A stretch of DNA of 64,000 bases from Microvirga lotononidis (GCF_034627025.1 NZ_CP141050.1:1067472-1131471), one strand, 5' to 3'; numbered from the stretch's first letter, positions 51,328 through 60,885 are shown. The notes: generated by a model from the letters alone, not told the origin. Program-made: numbers and translations.

Positions 51328-52467
51328 TTATACGATGCCCCATGCTCGGTAACGGGTTCGGCCGGTCAGTTCCCGTGGGAGAGCCCCACCCAGTTGATGC
51401 AGCATGAGGTCCACTGCCTTTGGGGTGACCTTCAGCAATTTCGCGCCGAGTGGCATGGTCACCAATGGGCGGGACAGGAACAGATCGACCAGTTCCGGCA
51501 GCTTCGAGTTCGAGCGAGTCTTGGCTGTGACCCGCCCCATCAATTCTTTGGCCAGAATTAGCCTCTCCAGATCCTTGTTCGCGATCTCGAGTGCCTCCTC
51601 GACGACACTGCAAAAGCCGTCGAGTTTCTCCTTGGCCCCTTCCCTGCCCTGTGGACGGAACCTCGACTTCTTGAAGCCGGCGGCCAGTGGCAAGAGATGG
51701 GTCGTGAGCCCTCGCGCTCTCAGGATAGAGGCGGCCATTGTCAGCCCGAGCCACGGCAAGCGGGTATAGAGGTTAAGATCGAGCCAGGCATTCCAAGCCA
51801 CCGCCGCGGCGGCAATGGCCGGCCAGTGGGAAGTCCGTTTGACGAGATCGAGCCACAAGTCCTCGGCTTCGGCCTCGTCCTGATCCGGGTCATAAACCAG
51901 GTGCGACCGGCTCTTCGGCAGCGGAGTTTCACCCGCCAGGACCCTGGTGGTGCGATCCAACACGGCGTCGATTTCAGCGAAATGCGCCTGCCAGGGGTCG
52001 GCATCATTGGCAAAGGCCGGGTAAGCCTCGTCATCATCCGGATCAGGCCGCTTACGTTTCGATGCCGTTGCTTCCAAGCCGATCCCGCCAACACCCCTTA
52101 GGGCCGCGAGCCCGTCGAAAGACACTGGCCAAGGGGCTTTGCGGGCCATTGCCGTCCGTCGAGATTTGAGAGCCGCGGCCGCCCGGGTGAGTTCATGGGT
52201 CGGGCTCCGAACATCCATTCCGGCGTCATGCAGGACGAGATCGCCGACGTCGACCAGATGGCCATCGAGCATGAGCGCTCGGACGGCTTCGGTCATATCG
52301 CAACGGGATTGCCACCCCGCCGAAAGGCCGGAAGCCTCCAACCGGGCATCGAAGCGGAGAATGGCAATCGTGAGCTGCTCCAGACGACCCGCAATTGTCT
52401 CCCACGGTAATTCGGGAATGGCGATCGCGGACCGTTCCGGTCCTTCGTCGGTCAAACTCAAGCGCAC
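51328..52467 (-). CDS. DUF1612/HTH plasmid protein (RHE_PE00001 family-like)
   Basis: The product has 379 residues. LPWETIAGRLEQLTIAILRF, DARLEASGLSAGWQSRCDMT, VDVGDLVLHDAGMDVRSPTH, and later LNLYTRLPWLGLTMAASILR and LPLAAGFKKSRFRPQ followed by a C-terminal HTH-like end LLKVTPKAVDLMLHQLG. The order matches the RHE_PE00001/DUF1612 proteins found mainly on rhizobial plasmids and symbiotic islands. Function is unknown, but the C-terminus suggests DNA binding. It supports the plasmid origin of the window. Confidence 0.7.
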   Translation of the reverse strand: MRLSLTDEGPERSAIAIPELPWETIAGRLEQLTIAILRFDARLEASGLSAGWQSRCDMTEAVRALMLDGHLVDVGDLVLHDAGMDVRSPTHELTRAAAALKSRRTAMARKAPWPVSFDGLAALRGVGGIGLEATASKRKRPDPDDDEAYPAFANDADPWQAHFAEIDAVLDRTTRVLAGETPLPKSRSHLVYDPDQDEAEAEDLWLDLVKRTSHWPAIAAAAVAWNAWLDLNLYTRLPWLGLTMAASILRARGLTTHLLPLAAGFKKSRFRPQGREGAKEKLDGFCSVVEEALEIANKDLERLILAKELMGRVTAKTRSNSKLPELVDLFLSRPLVTMPLGAKLLKVTPKAVDLMLHQLGGALPRELTGRTRYRAWGIV

Positions 52468-52569
52468 CAGCAGCCCCGGTAAGCGGGGCAGATTGGGAGG
52501 CGAAGGCCCGAACCGTCATGCGGATAAGATTCGAGACGGAGCGACGTTCTACCGGCCGCGCCACTCCGC

Positions 52570-53235
52570 TCAACCTGCCCTTCGTTTGGCCAAAATCATC
52601 GCCAGGGGATTGGGCTTTGCGTCACCGACCCGGTGGAGCGTGTTCCTGTCCTGATGAGCAAAAGGCGCGTCCCGGCCATGCACCAGCAGCTCGGTATCAG
52701 TCACGTAGCTCCAGCTTCCATCTGGGTGGAAGGTGATCGTGATCTTGTAAGTGTCCGTGCGGAACGCCTGCTCCAGAAAGGTTGTCGAGCAAATGCCATA
52801 TTCGGTTTGCCCGCGGGTTGCCGTTACAATTATCTCGTCCGCGTCGGCTGTCGCCTTGCCCGCCGCGATGGCAACCTGCCCGCGCGGGATGGCCACGGTC
52901 TGCATGACAAGGCCGGTGGCCGGCTCCCACAGCCAATAGCCGACCTGATCGTGGAAGGTGATGTCCTCTTCCTCGGTCGTGATGTGGATGTGGTAGCGCA
53001 GGCCGTAGAGCAGCTGTGGTCCGTTCGTCTGCGGGTCGATCGCCCGAAAATCGATGGTCTCGATGAACACGCGCCGCTCCGGGCCTTCTGCCTTGGGATT
53101 GAGGTCAATGCCCTTGCGCGCCCGCCAGCGTCCCGCCAGCCGTCGCAAGGGACCCAGATTGTTCAGTGTTTCCGGATCGACATCGCTGGGTTCGGTGAAG
53201 ACGTCCGCGGGAACAGTCATAAGCGCAGGGATCAT
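52570..53235 (-). CDS. FABP-like / heme-binding beta-barrel protein
   Basis: The 221-residue product starts at ATG 53235 after GAGAGG. LGPLRRLAGRWRARKGIDLN is the typical start (LxPLxxLxGTWxGxG). Later strands FHDQVGYWLWEPATGLVMQT, VAIPRGQVAIAAG match the FABP/THAP4-like (DUF1794) barrel. Some members bind heme and isomerise peroxynitrite. The proximal histidine of known nitrobindins is not evident from the motifs I can see, so the ligand is open. Confidence 0.78.
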   Translation of the reverse strand: MIPALMTVPADVFTEPSDVDPETLNNLGPLRRLAGRWRARKGIDLNPKAEGPERRVFIETIDFRAIDPQTNGPQLLYGLRYHIHITTEEEDITFHDQVGYWLWEPATGLVMQTVAIPRGQVAIAAGKATADADEIIVTATRGQTEYGICSTTFLEQAFRTDTYKITITFHPDGSWSYVTDTELLVHGRDAPFAHQDRNTLHRVGDAKPNPLAMILAKRRAG

Positions 53236-53586
53236 GGCGCAACCTCTCTCTTTGCAGCTGGAGGGACAAGCATACACTGACAACGATTGTCGGCTCGGGC
53301 TGCGGCGGCAACCGCGACCTTGATCATGTCAGAGGGCAGGATGCAATCAGGCCTTGAAGGACCTGATTGCAGCGTACAAGTTACGAACATCGAGACGCCG
53401 CCGCTTGTCCTCTCCCGCACAGCCTGATTGTGGGTCGGCAGTTGCGAGAAGCCCCGCTCGCCAAGCTTGAGGGTGGTGGTTAGATCTGAGACCGGCTGGC
53501 GCAGAGCCTTTCAGGACAGGGGCTGGGTGAAATGAGGGTGTGGTCCCGTCATCCACGGATTGAATCACATCGACGCCTCTGGGGAT
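53236..53586. other. intergenic stretch with perfect hairpin
   Basis: About 350 bases between the FABP-like gene and IS66. TGCAATCAGG at 53342-53351 pairs exactly with CCTGATTGCA at 53362-53371 (10-bp stem, 10-base loop, no T-run). No gene seen; a weak leftward frame at 53347-53568 has no support. Confidence 0.45.
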
Positions 53587-53665
53587 GTAAGCGGTAAGCT
53601 GACCACATCTGGCGCGGCATGATGCGATGGCTGATCTTTACTGACATCAAAGTGAGGAGCTTTCG

Positions 53666-54070
53666 GTGTCAGTTTCTATGTCTGCGCCTATGTCTGATGA
53701 TAGAAGTTTCCATGTCCTGGAAGCCATCCCCAGCCGCCTGGAGGTGAGTCCCGATCGGCCCCGCCGGCGCTGGTCGGTTGAAGCCAAAATGGCCCTCATT
53801 GAGGAGACTCTTAAGCCTGGGGCCAATGTGTCGGCCATTGCGCGGCAGGCCGGGATTGCGCCAGCACAACTGTTCGGCTGGCGCCGCAAGGCGATGCAGG
53901 CAGGTGCCGTCCAAGGCGAGCCCCATGAGCAGCGGCTTGGATTCGTTGAAGTCACGCCGACATCCGCCTCGATGATCGAGATCGTTGTCGCTGACGTGGT
54001 GGTTCGCGTTGGGGCTGATGTTGATCAGAACCACCTGGTCAACATCCTCCGGGCGGTCCGACAAGCATGA
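53666..54070 (+). CDS. tnpA: IS66 TnpA (OrfA)
   Basis: The product has 134 residues. RRRWSVEAKMALIEETLKPG and ANVSAIARQAGIAPAQLFGW, RRKA form the HTH_8 DNA-binding region of IS66 accessory protein A. The C-terminal part (MIEIVVADVVVRVGADVDQN) is the usual end. The stop overlaps the tnpB start by four bases (ATGA), so translation is coupled. Needed for transposition of IS66 elements; its precise role is unknown. Confidence 0.93.
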   Translation: MSVSMSAPMSDDRSFHVLEAIPSRLEVSPDRPRRRWSVEAKMALIEETLKPGANVSAIARQAGIAPAQLFGWRRKAMQAGAVQGEPHEQRLGFVEVTPTSASMIEIVVADVVVRVGADVDQNHLVNILRAVRQA

Positions 54071-54411
54071 TCCCGGCCGGCGTGAAGGTGTTCCTGGCCA
54101 GCCATCCGGTTGATTTTAGGAAAGGTCCGGACGGCTTGCTGGCGCTGGTGCGCGAGGCCGGATCCGATCCCTTCAGCGGCGCGCTTTACGTCTTCCGGGC
54201 CAAACGGGCGGATCGTGTCAAAATCGTCTGGTGGGACGGCACCGGCGTGGTCCTGTACAGCAAGCGCTTGGAGAAGGCGCACTTCTGCTGGCCGCGGATC
54301 GGTCAGCATCGGGTGCAGCTCAATCATGCTCAGCTGCTCGCTCTGGTCGATGGCATGGACTGGAAGCGGGTGCACGCCGTGAGCGTCAGGGCTCCGCAAT
54401 CGGTCGGATAG
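54067..54411 (+). CDS. tnpB: IS66 TnpB (Orf2)
   Basis: The 114-residue product matches the whole IS66 Orf2 family: VKVFLASHPVDFRKGPDGLL, GALYVFRAKRADRVKIVWWD, GTGVVLYSKRLEKAHFCWP. Full length. It is found only in IS66-type elements, next to the transposase. Confidence 0.95.
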   Translation: MIPAGVKVFLASHPVDFRKGPDGLLALVREAGSDPFSGALYVFRAKRADRVKIVWWDGTGVVLYSKRLEKAHFCWPRIGQHRVQLNHAQLLALVDGMDWKRVHAVSVRAPQSVG

Positions 54412-54477
54412 TTCTCCCTGCGGCATGATGAATCAGAGCCGGAGAGCCGCTTCGGCAGGTGGTCCCGCCATGCTCTG

Positions 54478-56061
54478 ATGGACGCGATGACGGCCCATGA
54501 TTCCACCCTTCCCGATGATGTCGACGCGCTCAAGGCGATGGTGCGGGCGATGGCCGAGAAGACCGCGCGTCTGGAACAGCGCAATGCTCATCTCGAGCAG
54601 GTGAACCAAGGCGCCGAGGAGCGGATCGCGCGGCTGATGGAGATCGTCAAGATGCTCGAGCGGGCCCGCTACGGCACCCGATCCGAGCGGCTCGGCAAGG
54701 CTCGGCTGACGGACGATCAGTATGCCCTCGCGCTCGATGAGATCGAGACCGGTGTGGCGGCCCTCGAGGTCGAGAGGGACGAGATCCTGGGACGCTCGTC
54801 AACCAAGCGGCCACCGCGCCCGCGCAAAGGCTTTGCAGCGCATCTGGAACGGGTTGAGGTGGTGATCGAGCCGGATGATCCTGCGGGCTGCGAAGGGCTG
54901 GAGCGGATCCGGATCGGCGAGGACGTCTGCGAGCGGCTGGACGTGACGCCGGCGCAGTTCCGGGTGATCGTCACGCGCCGGCCCAAGTATGTCTACAAGG
55001 GCCGCGACGGCGTCATTCAGGCTCCGGCGCCGGCCCGGATCATCGCCAGCGGCATTCCCACCGAGGCGCTGCTGGCCCAGATCGCGGTGTCGAAGTACGC
55101 CGATGGCCTGCCGCTGTACCGCCAGGAAGCGATCTACGCCCGCGACCAGGTTCTCATCGAGCGTTCGCAGATGGCGCAGTGGATGGGCAAGGTCGGGTTT
55201 GAGCTCGAGCCCCTGGCCGCGTATGCCCTGGCGCGGATCAAGCAGGGCGAGCGGATCTTTGCCGATGAGACCACCCTGCCGACCGGGATGGGCAAGGCCA
55301 AGACAGCATACTTGTGGGCCTATGTGCGCGATGATCGGCCGTTTGGCGGCCGCGATCCGCCGATCGTCGTCTACCGCTTTGAGGACAGTCGGGCCGGTGA
55401 GTGCGTGGTCCATCACCTGGAGGGCTATCGCGGCATTCTGCAGGTGGATGGTTACACGGCCTATCATCGCCTTGCCCGGCCGAAGGGAGCCAATGAAGGC
55501 GTGCAGCTGGCCGCCTGCTGGTCGCACGTGCGCAGGAAATTCTACGAGCTGCACGTGTCGACTGCCTCCAATGTGGCCGCGCAGACGCTGGAGCAGATGG
55601 CTTCGCTCTGGGCTCTGGAGGAGAGGGTTCGCGGCAAGGATGTGGGAACAAGAAGGCAGGCCCGCCAGGCGGAATCGGCTGCTGTCGTGAGCGGACTCTT
55701 CGCGCTGTGGGAACAGGAACTGCCAAAGCTGTCGCGCAAATCGAAGATGGCCGAGGCGATCCGGTATGCGCTCACGCGCCGTGCCTCTTTAGAGCGGTTC
55801 TTGTCGGACGGACGCGTCGAGTTGGATTCCAACACGGTTGAACGCGCGATCCGGCCTCAGACAATCACACGCAAGAACTCGCTCTTCGCCGGCTCCGATG
55901 GCGGCGGTCGCACATGGGCTGCTATTGCCAGCCTTCTGGCCACGGCCAAAATGAACAACGTCGATCCACACGCCTGGCTGACGCAAACGCTTGAGCGCAT
56001 CGCCAACGGGTGGCCCAACCGCGAGATCGATGCTCTCATGCCGTGGAACTATCGCCCCTGA
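54478..56061 (+). CDS. tnpC: IS66 transposase TnpC
   Basis: The product has 527 residues. An N-terminal coiled coil (MVRAMAEKTARLEQRNAHLE) and KMLERARYGTRSERL are followed by the catalytic part: RIFADETTLPTGM (Asp), ILQVDGYTAYHRL (Asp), and ERAIRPQTITRKNSLFAGSD, (Glu within V-E-R-AIRP), then GGRTWAAIASLLATAKMNN. The three motifs and the length are complete, so it should be active. Confidence 0.95.
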   Translation: MDAMTAHDSTLPDDVDALKAMVRAMAEKTARLEQRNAHLEQVNQGAEERIARLMEIVKMLERARYGTRSERLGKARLTDDQYALALDEIETGVAALEVERDEILGRSSTKRPPRPRKGFAAHLERVEVVIEPDDPAGCEGLERIRIGEDVCERLDVTPAQFRVIVTRRPKYVYKGRDGVIQAPAPARIIASGIPTEALLAQIAVSKYADGLPLYRQEAIYARDQVLIERSQMAQWMGKVGFELEPLAAYALARIKQGERIFADETTLPTGMGKAKTAYLWAYVRDDRPFGGRDPPIVVYRFEDSRAGECVVHHLEGYRGILQVDGYTAYHRLARPKGANEGVQLAACWSHVRRKFYELHVSTASNVAAQTLEQMASLWALEERVRGKDVGTRRQARQAESAAVVSGLFALWEQELPKLSRKSKMAEAIRYALTRRASLERFLSDGRVELDSNTVERAIRPQTITRKNSLFAGSDGGGRTWAAIASLLATAKMNNVDPHAWLTQTLERIANGWPNREIDALMPWNYRP

Positions 56062-56091
56062 ACGGCATCAGCTACGCGCTTACCTGGGGAT

Positions 56092-56696
56092 CCTTTTGCC
56101 TGCCAATCTGCCCCGCTTACCAGCCCCGTCACTAGCTTCGCAACATCTAAGCTATTGTATAAGAAAGAGTCTACTTCAATAACCGTAGTGTCCAGCGACT
56201 TGGCTACAGCTTGCCGTGCGGAGCGAGAGCCGCTTGAAAACTGGCATTCCAGGCTGTTTAGGCCCTAAATCGGCCGATCTGCGCCAATCTTGGCCGCTTC
56301 TGACCGCCCCGCAGAGCAAATTCCCCGCAACTGGCTAAGAAAGTACGACTACAGCAGCCCTCAAAAAGCAGTCTGGCGGCGACATCAACCGTTCGTTTAA
56401 TCCGCGTTCTTAACCTGTACAAAGCCCGTGGGGCTGGATGCCATTTTTGCCTTTAAAGCTCGTTGCAACAGCCGCGTCCCCGCTGATGTCATGGCACTCG
56501 CCTGCCGTCATGAGGCGACATGCGATGACGGCACTCTCGTTCAAAGCATACCAGGGACTGCCCATTCTCAAAGATGTGCCCCTCTTCTCCCCCTTCACAG
56601 TGTCTTGCCCAGCTTAAAGCAGCCCACGGACGTAATGATTATACTGTTGGACAGCATGTGGAGGATAGTGAGCAAAGCCCCCTACCCTCCACTTGG
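56092..56696. other. intergenic stretch downstream of repB, no repC
   Basis: About 600 bases where a RepABC operon would carry its counter-transcribed RNA and the start of repC. A leftward 62-codon frame at 56410-56598 does not look like RepC. No other gene is visible. The block is relatively AT-rich. The IS66 insertion lies immediately beyond. Confidence 0.5.
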
Positions 56697-57791
56697 TCAA
56701 TCGCCTTCCTTCTTGGGTGCTTCATACTCGCGACACAGTTCTTCAAGCTTCTGAACCAGGAAGTCAGAGAATCCAGGATCGTCGCGGCGGTCGATCTGGA
56801 TCGTGCAACGGGCATCCGTCGTGCTGATGCTGGCTCGCCGGCGTCCAAACGAGTCATTGAGATAGGTCTGCACGGGAGCAACTTTCGTGGTGCTCGCAGT
56901 CGCCTCCTTCTTCATGACCTGATCATAAAGGGCCACGAACCGATCATCAGACTGAAGGGCTCGGAACTCGTCGGTCTTTACGAAAGCCAGTGCCTTCTTG
57001 ATTTTATCCTTTTCCTTAAAGATGGTCAGAAGGTCATTCCACCGAGGGCGGCCAATACTAGGAGCCTTACCGATCGCGTAGATCACATCGCGCGGGATGC
57101 GATTAGCAATGCTGATCATGGTTGAGAGGTTGTTCTCAGTGATCGTCAGAGCAGCGCTGATGATTGATCGAGCATAGCCTTGCTGTTCAAGCTCCGAAGC
57201 GAATCGCGCTTTTTCGATGAAGCTTAGATCGAGTCGTGCATTATTTTCTTGACCCTGCGCAATTACGAGCTCTGCGTCGGTCAGCTTCTTGACGACTGCG
57301 CGGACGTTCATCCCGAGTTTTGCAACGGCGCGAAGACGGCGGTGACCGAATGCGACTTGGTAGCGTCCCTCCTTTTCGGGATGGGGGCGCACCAGGATCG
57401 GGACGAGCTGACCTTGCTCATGAATCTGCTGGGCGAGCTCTTCGATCTCAGCGTCGCTGATCTCCATGCGGTCGGAGATGAACGAAGGATCGATCTCATC
57501 TGGGCTAAGCTCGATAATTGTCTCGCCAGCCTCAAGTTTTGACTTTAGAGCCTCCACCTCAGGGCCTGCGTTTTCAAGCCTGCGTTCGATAACCTCTCGC
57601 ATTGCCCCGATTGGGTTGTTCGGGTTAGGGGGAGTCCTCATCGTTGCACTAATGCTTCGGAGCCATGAGCCCTCGGTGGCGGATGCCTGAGGAGGGGTAG
57701 CCGGCCGTTCGGTCCCGCCGACAACCCCGAGTGGTGCAAGAGAATCGTCCATATCTGGATCAAGGAAAGACTTTCTGTCGCGCTTACCCAT
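56697..57791 (-). CDS. repB: plasmid partitioning protein RepB (ParB family)
   Basis: The product has 364 residues. ISDAEIEELAQQIHEQGQLV, PILVRPHPEKEGRYQVAFGH, RRLRAVAKLG is the ParB nuclease-like box with GHRRLRA. ENNARLDLSFIEKARFASEL and ITENNLSTMISIANRIP hold the HTH that binds parS. The C-terminus has the RepB extension (FSDFLVQKLEELCREYEAPK). The start ATG overlaps the repA stop (TAATG) behind GGGGGAGGG. It loads onto the parS-like array upstream of repA and partners RepA in segregation. Confidence 0.93.
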   Translation of the reverse strand: MGKRDRKSFLDPDMDDSLAPLGVVGGTERPATPPQASATEGSWLRSISATMRTPPNPNNPIGAMREVIERRLENAGPEVEALKSKLEAGETIIELSPDEIDPSFISDRMEISDAEIEELAQQIHEQGQLVPILVRPHPEKEGRYQVAFGHRRLRAVAKLGMNVRAVVKKLTDAELVIAQGQENNARLDLSFIEKARFASELEQQGYARSIISAALTITENNLSTMISIANRIPRDVIYAIGKAPSIGRPRWNDLLTIFKEKDKIKKALAFVKTDEFRALQSDDRFVALYDQVMKKEATASTTKVAPVQTYLNDSFGRRRASISTTDARCTIQIDRRDDPGFSDFLVQKLEELCREYEAPKKEGD

Positions 57792-59005
57792 TACACCCTC
57801 CCCCATGCGGCTTTGATAAGTTCTTCGATTTCAGCATTGACGCTGTTTAACGACTCCATGGCCCGGTCGTAGGTACCTTTCGAGAAGTCCTCACGAGGGA
57901 CCTCATAGAGCGTTTGCTTAGTTATCCCTGCATCCGAGATCGCGGTGCTCTTGAGCACTGCGTTGGTCAGAACATACTCTTTGAACATGCCCCGCATGAA
58001 ATCGACCATGTCTGCTTGTGGCTTGTCGCTCGGCTCGAAGCGCGTAATAAGGTAGCGAATCCAGTCGTAACGAACCTTGCCACCTGCATCCTGCACAACG
58101 TCTAACATTGAGGATGTCATTTTAAGGAACTGGCACATCGACATGACGTCCAGCATTTGCGGATGCACGGTGACCACCAGCGCGGTAGAGGCGCTGAGAG
58201 CCGACATGGTGAGGAAGCCGAGTTGAGGTGGGCAGTCGATCAGAACGATGTCGTACTGATCACTTACAGCAGAGAGAGCCAGCCCAACACGTTCGAAGAA
58301 CATGACCGACGCGTCCCGGTTATGGCTCCGGAGGTGCATTGGCGTTTCGGTCTCGAATTCGGTCAACTCGAGGTTGGCTGGAATGAGGTCCAAATTCGGG
58401 AAGTAAGTCTTCTGGATCACATCTTTGGGATGGCAGGCGTCGGCTGAATACCGGATGGCTCCGTAGAGGGTTTGGTGGTCCCCGACGTCTAGTTCAGGCT
58501 GAAGCCCGTGGATAGCCGTGAGGCTAGCTTGTGGGTCCAGATCTACGGCGAGCACGCGATATCCGTTAAGGGCAAGATACTGTGCCAGGTGGGCTGTGGT
58601 AGTCGTCTTGGCGCTGCCACCTTTGAAGTTGACACAACTGATGACCTGCAGGTGTTCGCCCTCACCACGATGCTTAACGTAGTGACGGCGGGCCTTATCG
58701 GCGCTATCCAGGTGAAAGCGCAGAGCATTGATGTCTTCGACCGAGTACAGCCTGCGACCATTCGGGAGGACTTCGACCTGAGGCCCCTTCCCCTCCAACG
58801 CCAACTGCCTCAGGTAGCTATCCGCAATACCGATCATCTTCGCGACTTCGCCTGAGGTGAACTTGCGAAGCCGCTTTTGGATGCCAGGATGATTCTGCTT
58901 CACACGCTGTGCATGAAGCTTTGCGGATAGATCGCTTGAGTGCTTTCGGATGACTTCTTGGTCAACGAAAGACGCCAAGTCGATTCTTGGTTGGGCCAGA
59001 GACAC
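57791..59005 (-). CDS. repA: plasmid partitioning ATPase RepA (ParA family)
   Basis: The product has 404 residues. The N-terminal HTH reads FTSGEVAKMIGIADSYLRQL, followed by the Walker-type ATPase ISCVNFKGGSAKTTTTAHLA (deviant Walker A) and VLAVDLDPQASLTAIHGLQP. DIVLIDCPPQLGFLTMSAL and VVTVHPQMLDVMSMCQFLKM complete the ParA signature. RepA moves plasmids apart and represses the operon through its HTH. Full length for the RepABC type. The parS-like array lies directly upstream. Confidence 0.95.
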   Translation of the reverse strand: MSLAQPRIDLASFVDQEVIRKHSSDLSAKLHAQRVKQNHPGIQKRLRKFTSGEVAKMIGIADSYLRQLALEGKGPQVEVLPNGRRLYSVEDINALRFHLDSADKARRHYVKHRGEGEHLQVISCVNFKGGSAKTTTTAHLAQYLALNGYRVLAVDLDPQASLTAIHGLQPELDVGDHQTLYGAIRYSADACHPKDVIQKTYFPNLDLIPANLELTEFETETPMHLRSHNRDASVMFFERVGLALSAVSDQYDIVLIDCPPQLGFLTMSALSASTALVVTVHPQMLDVMSMCQFLKMTSSMLDVVQDAGGKVRYDWIRYLITRFEPSDKPQADMVDFMRGMFKEYVLTNAVLKSTAISDAGITKQTLYEVPREDFSKGTYDRAMESLNSVNAEIEELIKAAWGRV

Positions 59006-59156
59006 TTTGGCTCTCCTTCAGACGGAAACCCGGGGCTAAAAGCACCCTCTTCCGTTACTAAAAGGTCGAAATTCTATACAAATCGTTAATGAGACCCTCT
59101 TTTGAGACGTTTCGAGCCGATTTTGTCAGTGATGCTGGCATCTGCCTCCACCCGGA

Positions 59157-60357
59157 GTTCTCAGCTGAGAAGATTGGGAGCGAGTGGGCTGGTCGGGATT
59201 AATCCGGAACCAAGGCACTTCTCAGCTGAGAAGTCTTCGCTCCTTTGAGCGATCTCACGGACTCATCGACTGTGAGCGACTCATTTTTATCGGAAACGGC
59301 ACCGAGGCCCAAATTTGTAACTTCTCATCTGAGAACTTTTGCATCCACTGACCACCCCGGAGCGGGCGACACACTTTGCTGCCGGAGAATCCAATCGGGC
59401 GGTCCCAGATCGTATCTAAACCTGCGCGGCAGTTCTCAGCTGAGAACTCTTGTTTTCAGGTCCAAGGCACTACACGTGTCTCAGTCGCGCCGCCTACCGG
59501 TGGCCATGTCTTCTCAGCTGAGACTTCAGAAAGGCTTTGAATGCGAGCCGATCCGTTCCCCGGTTCTCCAGTTGGTAGGAAGATTAAGGTGAGGAGTATA
59601 GGACCGATCCGGGAGTTCTCAGCTCAGAACTCGATGTGAAGAAGACACCAAGGAAGGGCCCCACCCCGCTCAAACACGGCGGAGTACGAACTGAAGGTAT
59701 GGTTCTAGCAGGGTTATTCGCCAATCCCGGGACCGCAGTACTTCTCAGCTGAGAGCGTTGATATCGACGACCTGTTCTGACCTTGCCTTGAGGTAGCATC
59801 TTGGCCCGGTAGGGCTACTGGCCGGTCTGTTGGGTTGATCTCTGAAGCAGAGAGGCCCTTTACCATAGGACCCGGAGTCCTGGGCCCCCGACTGGCATCC
59901 AGGTTGCTAAACGAGGCGGCTGACAGAGTTTGCCGCTAAAGTTGCAAATGGCCTTGCGGTCTTCTCAGCTGAGAACTTGTTGCTGTGGCTATGCATGTTG
60001 GCTGAGAGGTATCGTGAAAAAAGGCATCCGACTGCAGAAAACTTGTTCGCTCATATGATGCCTTAACTTAACACGGATCGGTACCAGACAACTCAATACT
60101 CCCGAGCCTGTTTCGGTATAAGCTCCTCAGCTGCGACCATGTCAGCCAGTTGCTCTTAACAACTCGCTGTGTACCCGGCGTACGATTGGTCGAGGCGCGA
60201 AAACGCTCATTTAGGCCTTGGAAGTTCTCAGCTGAGAACTTCGAGAGTATCCATTAGGAGCCACTTTTACTCGAATAGGCGGACTCTTCGAAGCACAGCC
60301 GGTTGTCGAAATGGGTTCGACACCTCGGCTCTAGGCAGAAACTTCTCAGCTGAGAAG
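59157..60357. repeat. parS-like centromere array, ten 16-bp palindromes
   Basis: Core GTTCTCAGCTGAGAAC fits the RepABC parS consensus GTTNNCNGCNGNNAAC. Copies start at 59157, 59218, 59321, 59432 (perfect), 59510, 59615, 59741, 59961, 60224 (perfect) and 60342. The others differ by one to three bases, mostly at the outer positions. A degenerate copy (12 of 16) lies near 60123. Spacing is irregular, 61-263 bp. The array fills the otherwise gene-free 1.4 kb between repA and the next gene. RepB binding is inferred from the consensus. Confidence 0.9.
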
Positions 60358-60455
60358 AGGCTCCCAGCAGACGAGGATGGCGCGGCATTTCCTGACGACC
60401 TAGTATGTTATACTTCGCGTAGCTTAGGGAGTCAGCCGGCGATAGGGGAAGAGCT

Positions 60456-60743
60456 ATGGGGCAGGGGAGCGTCGTGGATGATAGGCGTGGCACCCCATTC
60501 GAGCTCTCGGGTTCCGAGCTGGCTGCTTTGTGCCGATCTCGACCATCAAGGCATGCGGTTTCCGAGGAAACACATTCTGAGAGCCTGTTCCTGGGTTTGT
60601 TGGCGAAATGCGTGAGCCGCCCCAAACTGCAAGTTATGGTTAACGAGCTTTTTGATGCCGAGCTGGCTCGCATGACCATGAGAAGTGCGTGCGTTCCGAT
60701 TCCAGCTCACAGAGACTACCTAAAGGAGCGAGCGGAGCTCTAG
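60456..60743 (+). CDS. small hypothetical protein
   Basis: The 95-residue product begins MGQGSVVDDRRGTPFELSGS, with SLFLGLLAKCVSRPKLQVMV and LFDAELARMTMRSACVPIPA. An AGGGGAAGAG site precedes the ATG, and a possible -10 (TATGTTATACT) lies near 60403. It is helical, with a basic middle. It borders the parS array, so a role in plasmid maintenance is possible but unproven. Confidence 0.55.
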   Translation: MGQGSVVDDRRGTPFELSGSELAALCRSRPSRHAVSEETHSESLFLGLLAKCVSRPKLQVMVNELFDAELARMTMRSACVPIPAHRDYLKERAEL

Positions 60744-60885
60744 AACCTAGTCGAGGAGAACAGGCAGGGGCTTGAGAGCACTCTGCCCCCTCGACAGCTG
60801 CCTTTCCGTCCTGTCGACAACGCCCTCTGAGGATAGGCCGTTACACCTTCGGCTCCGCTCGTAAACCAGGTTCCCTGGAGAAGCG

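Larger units (their letters stand above)
53587..56083 (+). mobile_element. IS66 family insertion sequence, complete
   Basis: The element is 2497 bp. Terminal repeats match 13 of 16: left GTAAGCGGTAAGCTGA, right (inverted) GTAAGCGCGTAGCTGA, both beginning with the GTAAGCG of IS66. It is flanked by a perfect 8-bp direct repeat CTGGGGAT at 53579-53586 and 56084-56091, the target duplication length of this family. It contains tnpA, tnpB and tnpC. All signs point to a recent, complete insertion. Confidence 0.95.

Noticed and set aside
53342..53371. terminator between the FABP-like gene and IS66
   Set aside because: The stem is perfect but has no T-run and does not follow a gene end; kept only as a hairpin note.
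56410..56598. possible start of repC downstream of repB
   Set aside because: Only 62 codons and no resemblance to the RepC N-terminus; it stops well before the IS66 element.
59157..60357. CRISPR array
   Set aside because: The repeats are 16-bp palindromes with spacers of 45 to over 240 bases and no cas genes; they fit parS far better.
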